This document shows, piece by piece, positions 6,383 to 6,722 of a stretch of 6,722 nt of DNA. Positions within the stretch are counted from its first letter, which is position 1, and each line of letters begins with the position of its first letter. The stretch is taken from positions 1 to 6,722 of the forward strand of contig CALCLY010000020.1 in NCBI GenBank assembly GCA_937966555.1. Direction: 5' to 3'. Below the pieces are notes generated by a model. It saw nothing but the letters and a program-made list of their open reading frames with translations. It was not told the DNA's origin and ran no database searches. Position numbers and translations under genes: made by a program. Source of the DNA: CALCLY01 sp900552775. GTDB lineage: Bacteria > Bacillota > Clostridia > UMGS1883 > UMGS1540.

Positions 6383-6722
6383 ATGACAAATAGAACAAAA
6401 ATAATAATAGGAATAATAGCTGTAATAGTAATAATAGCAGTAATATTTGGAATTATTAAAAATAAAAAGCAAAAGTCAAGAATGACATTCGAAATGCGCT
6501 TGAAGGTTTCAATGCCATCACCCAAGCCAGACACAAGGCAATTGGGGAAGAAAAACCAGTTGAATATGGAAATGTATTTGATTATATCAACGATATGGAT
6601 GAAAATGAACAACAAAATAATGTAATAGAAAATAATAGTGTTGTAGAAGAAAATTTAGTAGAAGAAAATAAAAATAATACTACACAAAATAGTGTTACAA
6701 ATACAGTTATAGGAAAAGAAGA
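6383..6722 (+). pseudogene. Single-TM-anchored Asn/Glu-rich protein, frameshifted and cut by window edge
   Basis: Unknown function. Translation would start at ATG 6383, with AAGGTGA (6371-6377) as ribosome binding site, 15 bases after the xseA stop. The first part, MTNRTKIIIGIIAVIVII and onward, is one hydrophobic membrane segment (about residues 7-25) followed by a basic KNKKQK stop-transfer stretch. In this frame the protein would then read unlike a membrane-protein tail and stop at 6625. The -1 frame is open from 6466 to the right edge and reads as a coherent hydrophilic domain: KVKNDIRNALEGFNAITQ, later EEKPVEYGNVFDYIND, then an Asn/Glu-rich stretch ending NTVIGKE. The switch falls in AATAAAAAGCAAAAGTCAAG (6461-6480), so a one-base loss in an A-run is likely. 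A sequencing error or intentional slippage is possible, but no canonical slippery heptamer is in frame. Confidence 0.55.

Noticed and set aside
6463..6470. Programmed -1 frameshift site in the TM-anchor gene
   Set aside because: The in-frame heptamer reads T AAA AAG, which is not a canonical X XXY YYZ slippery site, and no downstream stimulatory structure is obvious.
6253..6615. 120-codon minus-strand open frame
   Set aside because: It is antisense to the xseA C-terminus and the TM-anchor gene, and its hydrophobicity comes from complementary AT-rich codons.

Overview
The window comes from an AT-rich, low-GC Gram-positive bacterium, most likely a Clostridia-type Firmicute. The evidence is strong AGGAGG-type ribosome binding sites, a sigma-A type promoter, and a fructose operon ordered DeoR-family regulator, 1-phosphofructokinase, PTS IIABC, as in many Firmicutes. 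No species can be named from the sequence alone.

Left half (about 1-3390, minus strand): an intact-looking fructose uptake operon, fruR-fruK-fruA. It reads right to left from a good promoter at 3359-3386. FruR represses, FruA imports fructose as fructose-1-phosphate, and FruK converts that to fructose-1,6-bisphosphate. fruR and fruK overlap by four bases (GTGA). fruK and fruA are 38 bases apart. fruA runs off the left edge and lacks only its C-terminal end.

Middle (about 3595-5083): a leftward-reading terminator hairpin is followed by an ISL3-family insertion sequence. The IS has recognisable terminal inverted repeats and one full-length transposase with D152, D208 and E361 as its probable DDE triad. 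It has three oddities. A perfect 13-bp inverted repeat buries the transposase start codon in any transcript that enters from outside. The last 40 bp, including the right terminal repeat, are tandemly duplicated. No matching target-site duplication flanks the ends.

Right part (5084-6722, plus strand): about 420 bases without a gene hold two strong hairpins and a degenerate tandem array of roughly 50-bp units. Each of the first three units has a GG-N8-CC core followed by a short palindrome whose sequence differs between units. Next is a markedly more AT-rich block with an exodeoxyribonuclease VII large subunit gene (xseA) that has lost its N-terminal OB-fold. After it comes a single-TM-anchor protein gene that is broken by a frameshift and runs off the right edge. 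The missing xseA 5' end, the composition shift and the absent target duplication together suggest that the region right of the IS is rearranged DNA, horizontally acquired DNA or an assembly chimera.

The best candidates for something not routinely annotated are the palindrome-bearing array (about 5201-5375) and the start-codon-sequestering repeat of the IS (3706-3780).
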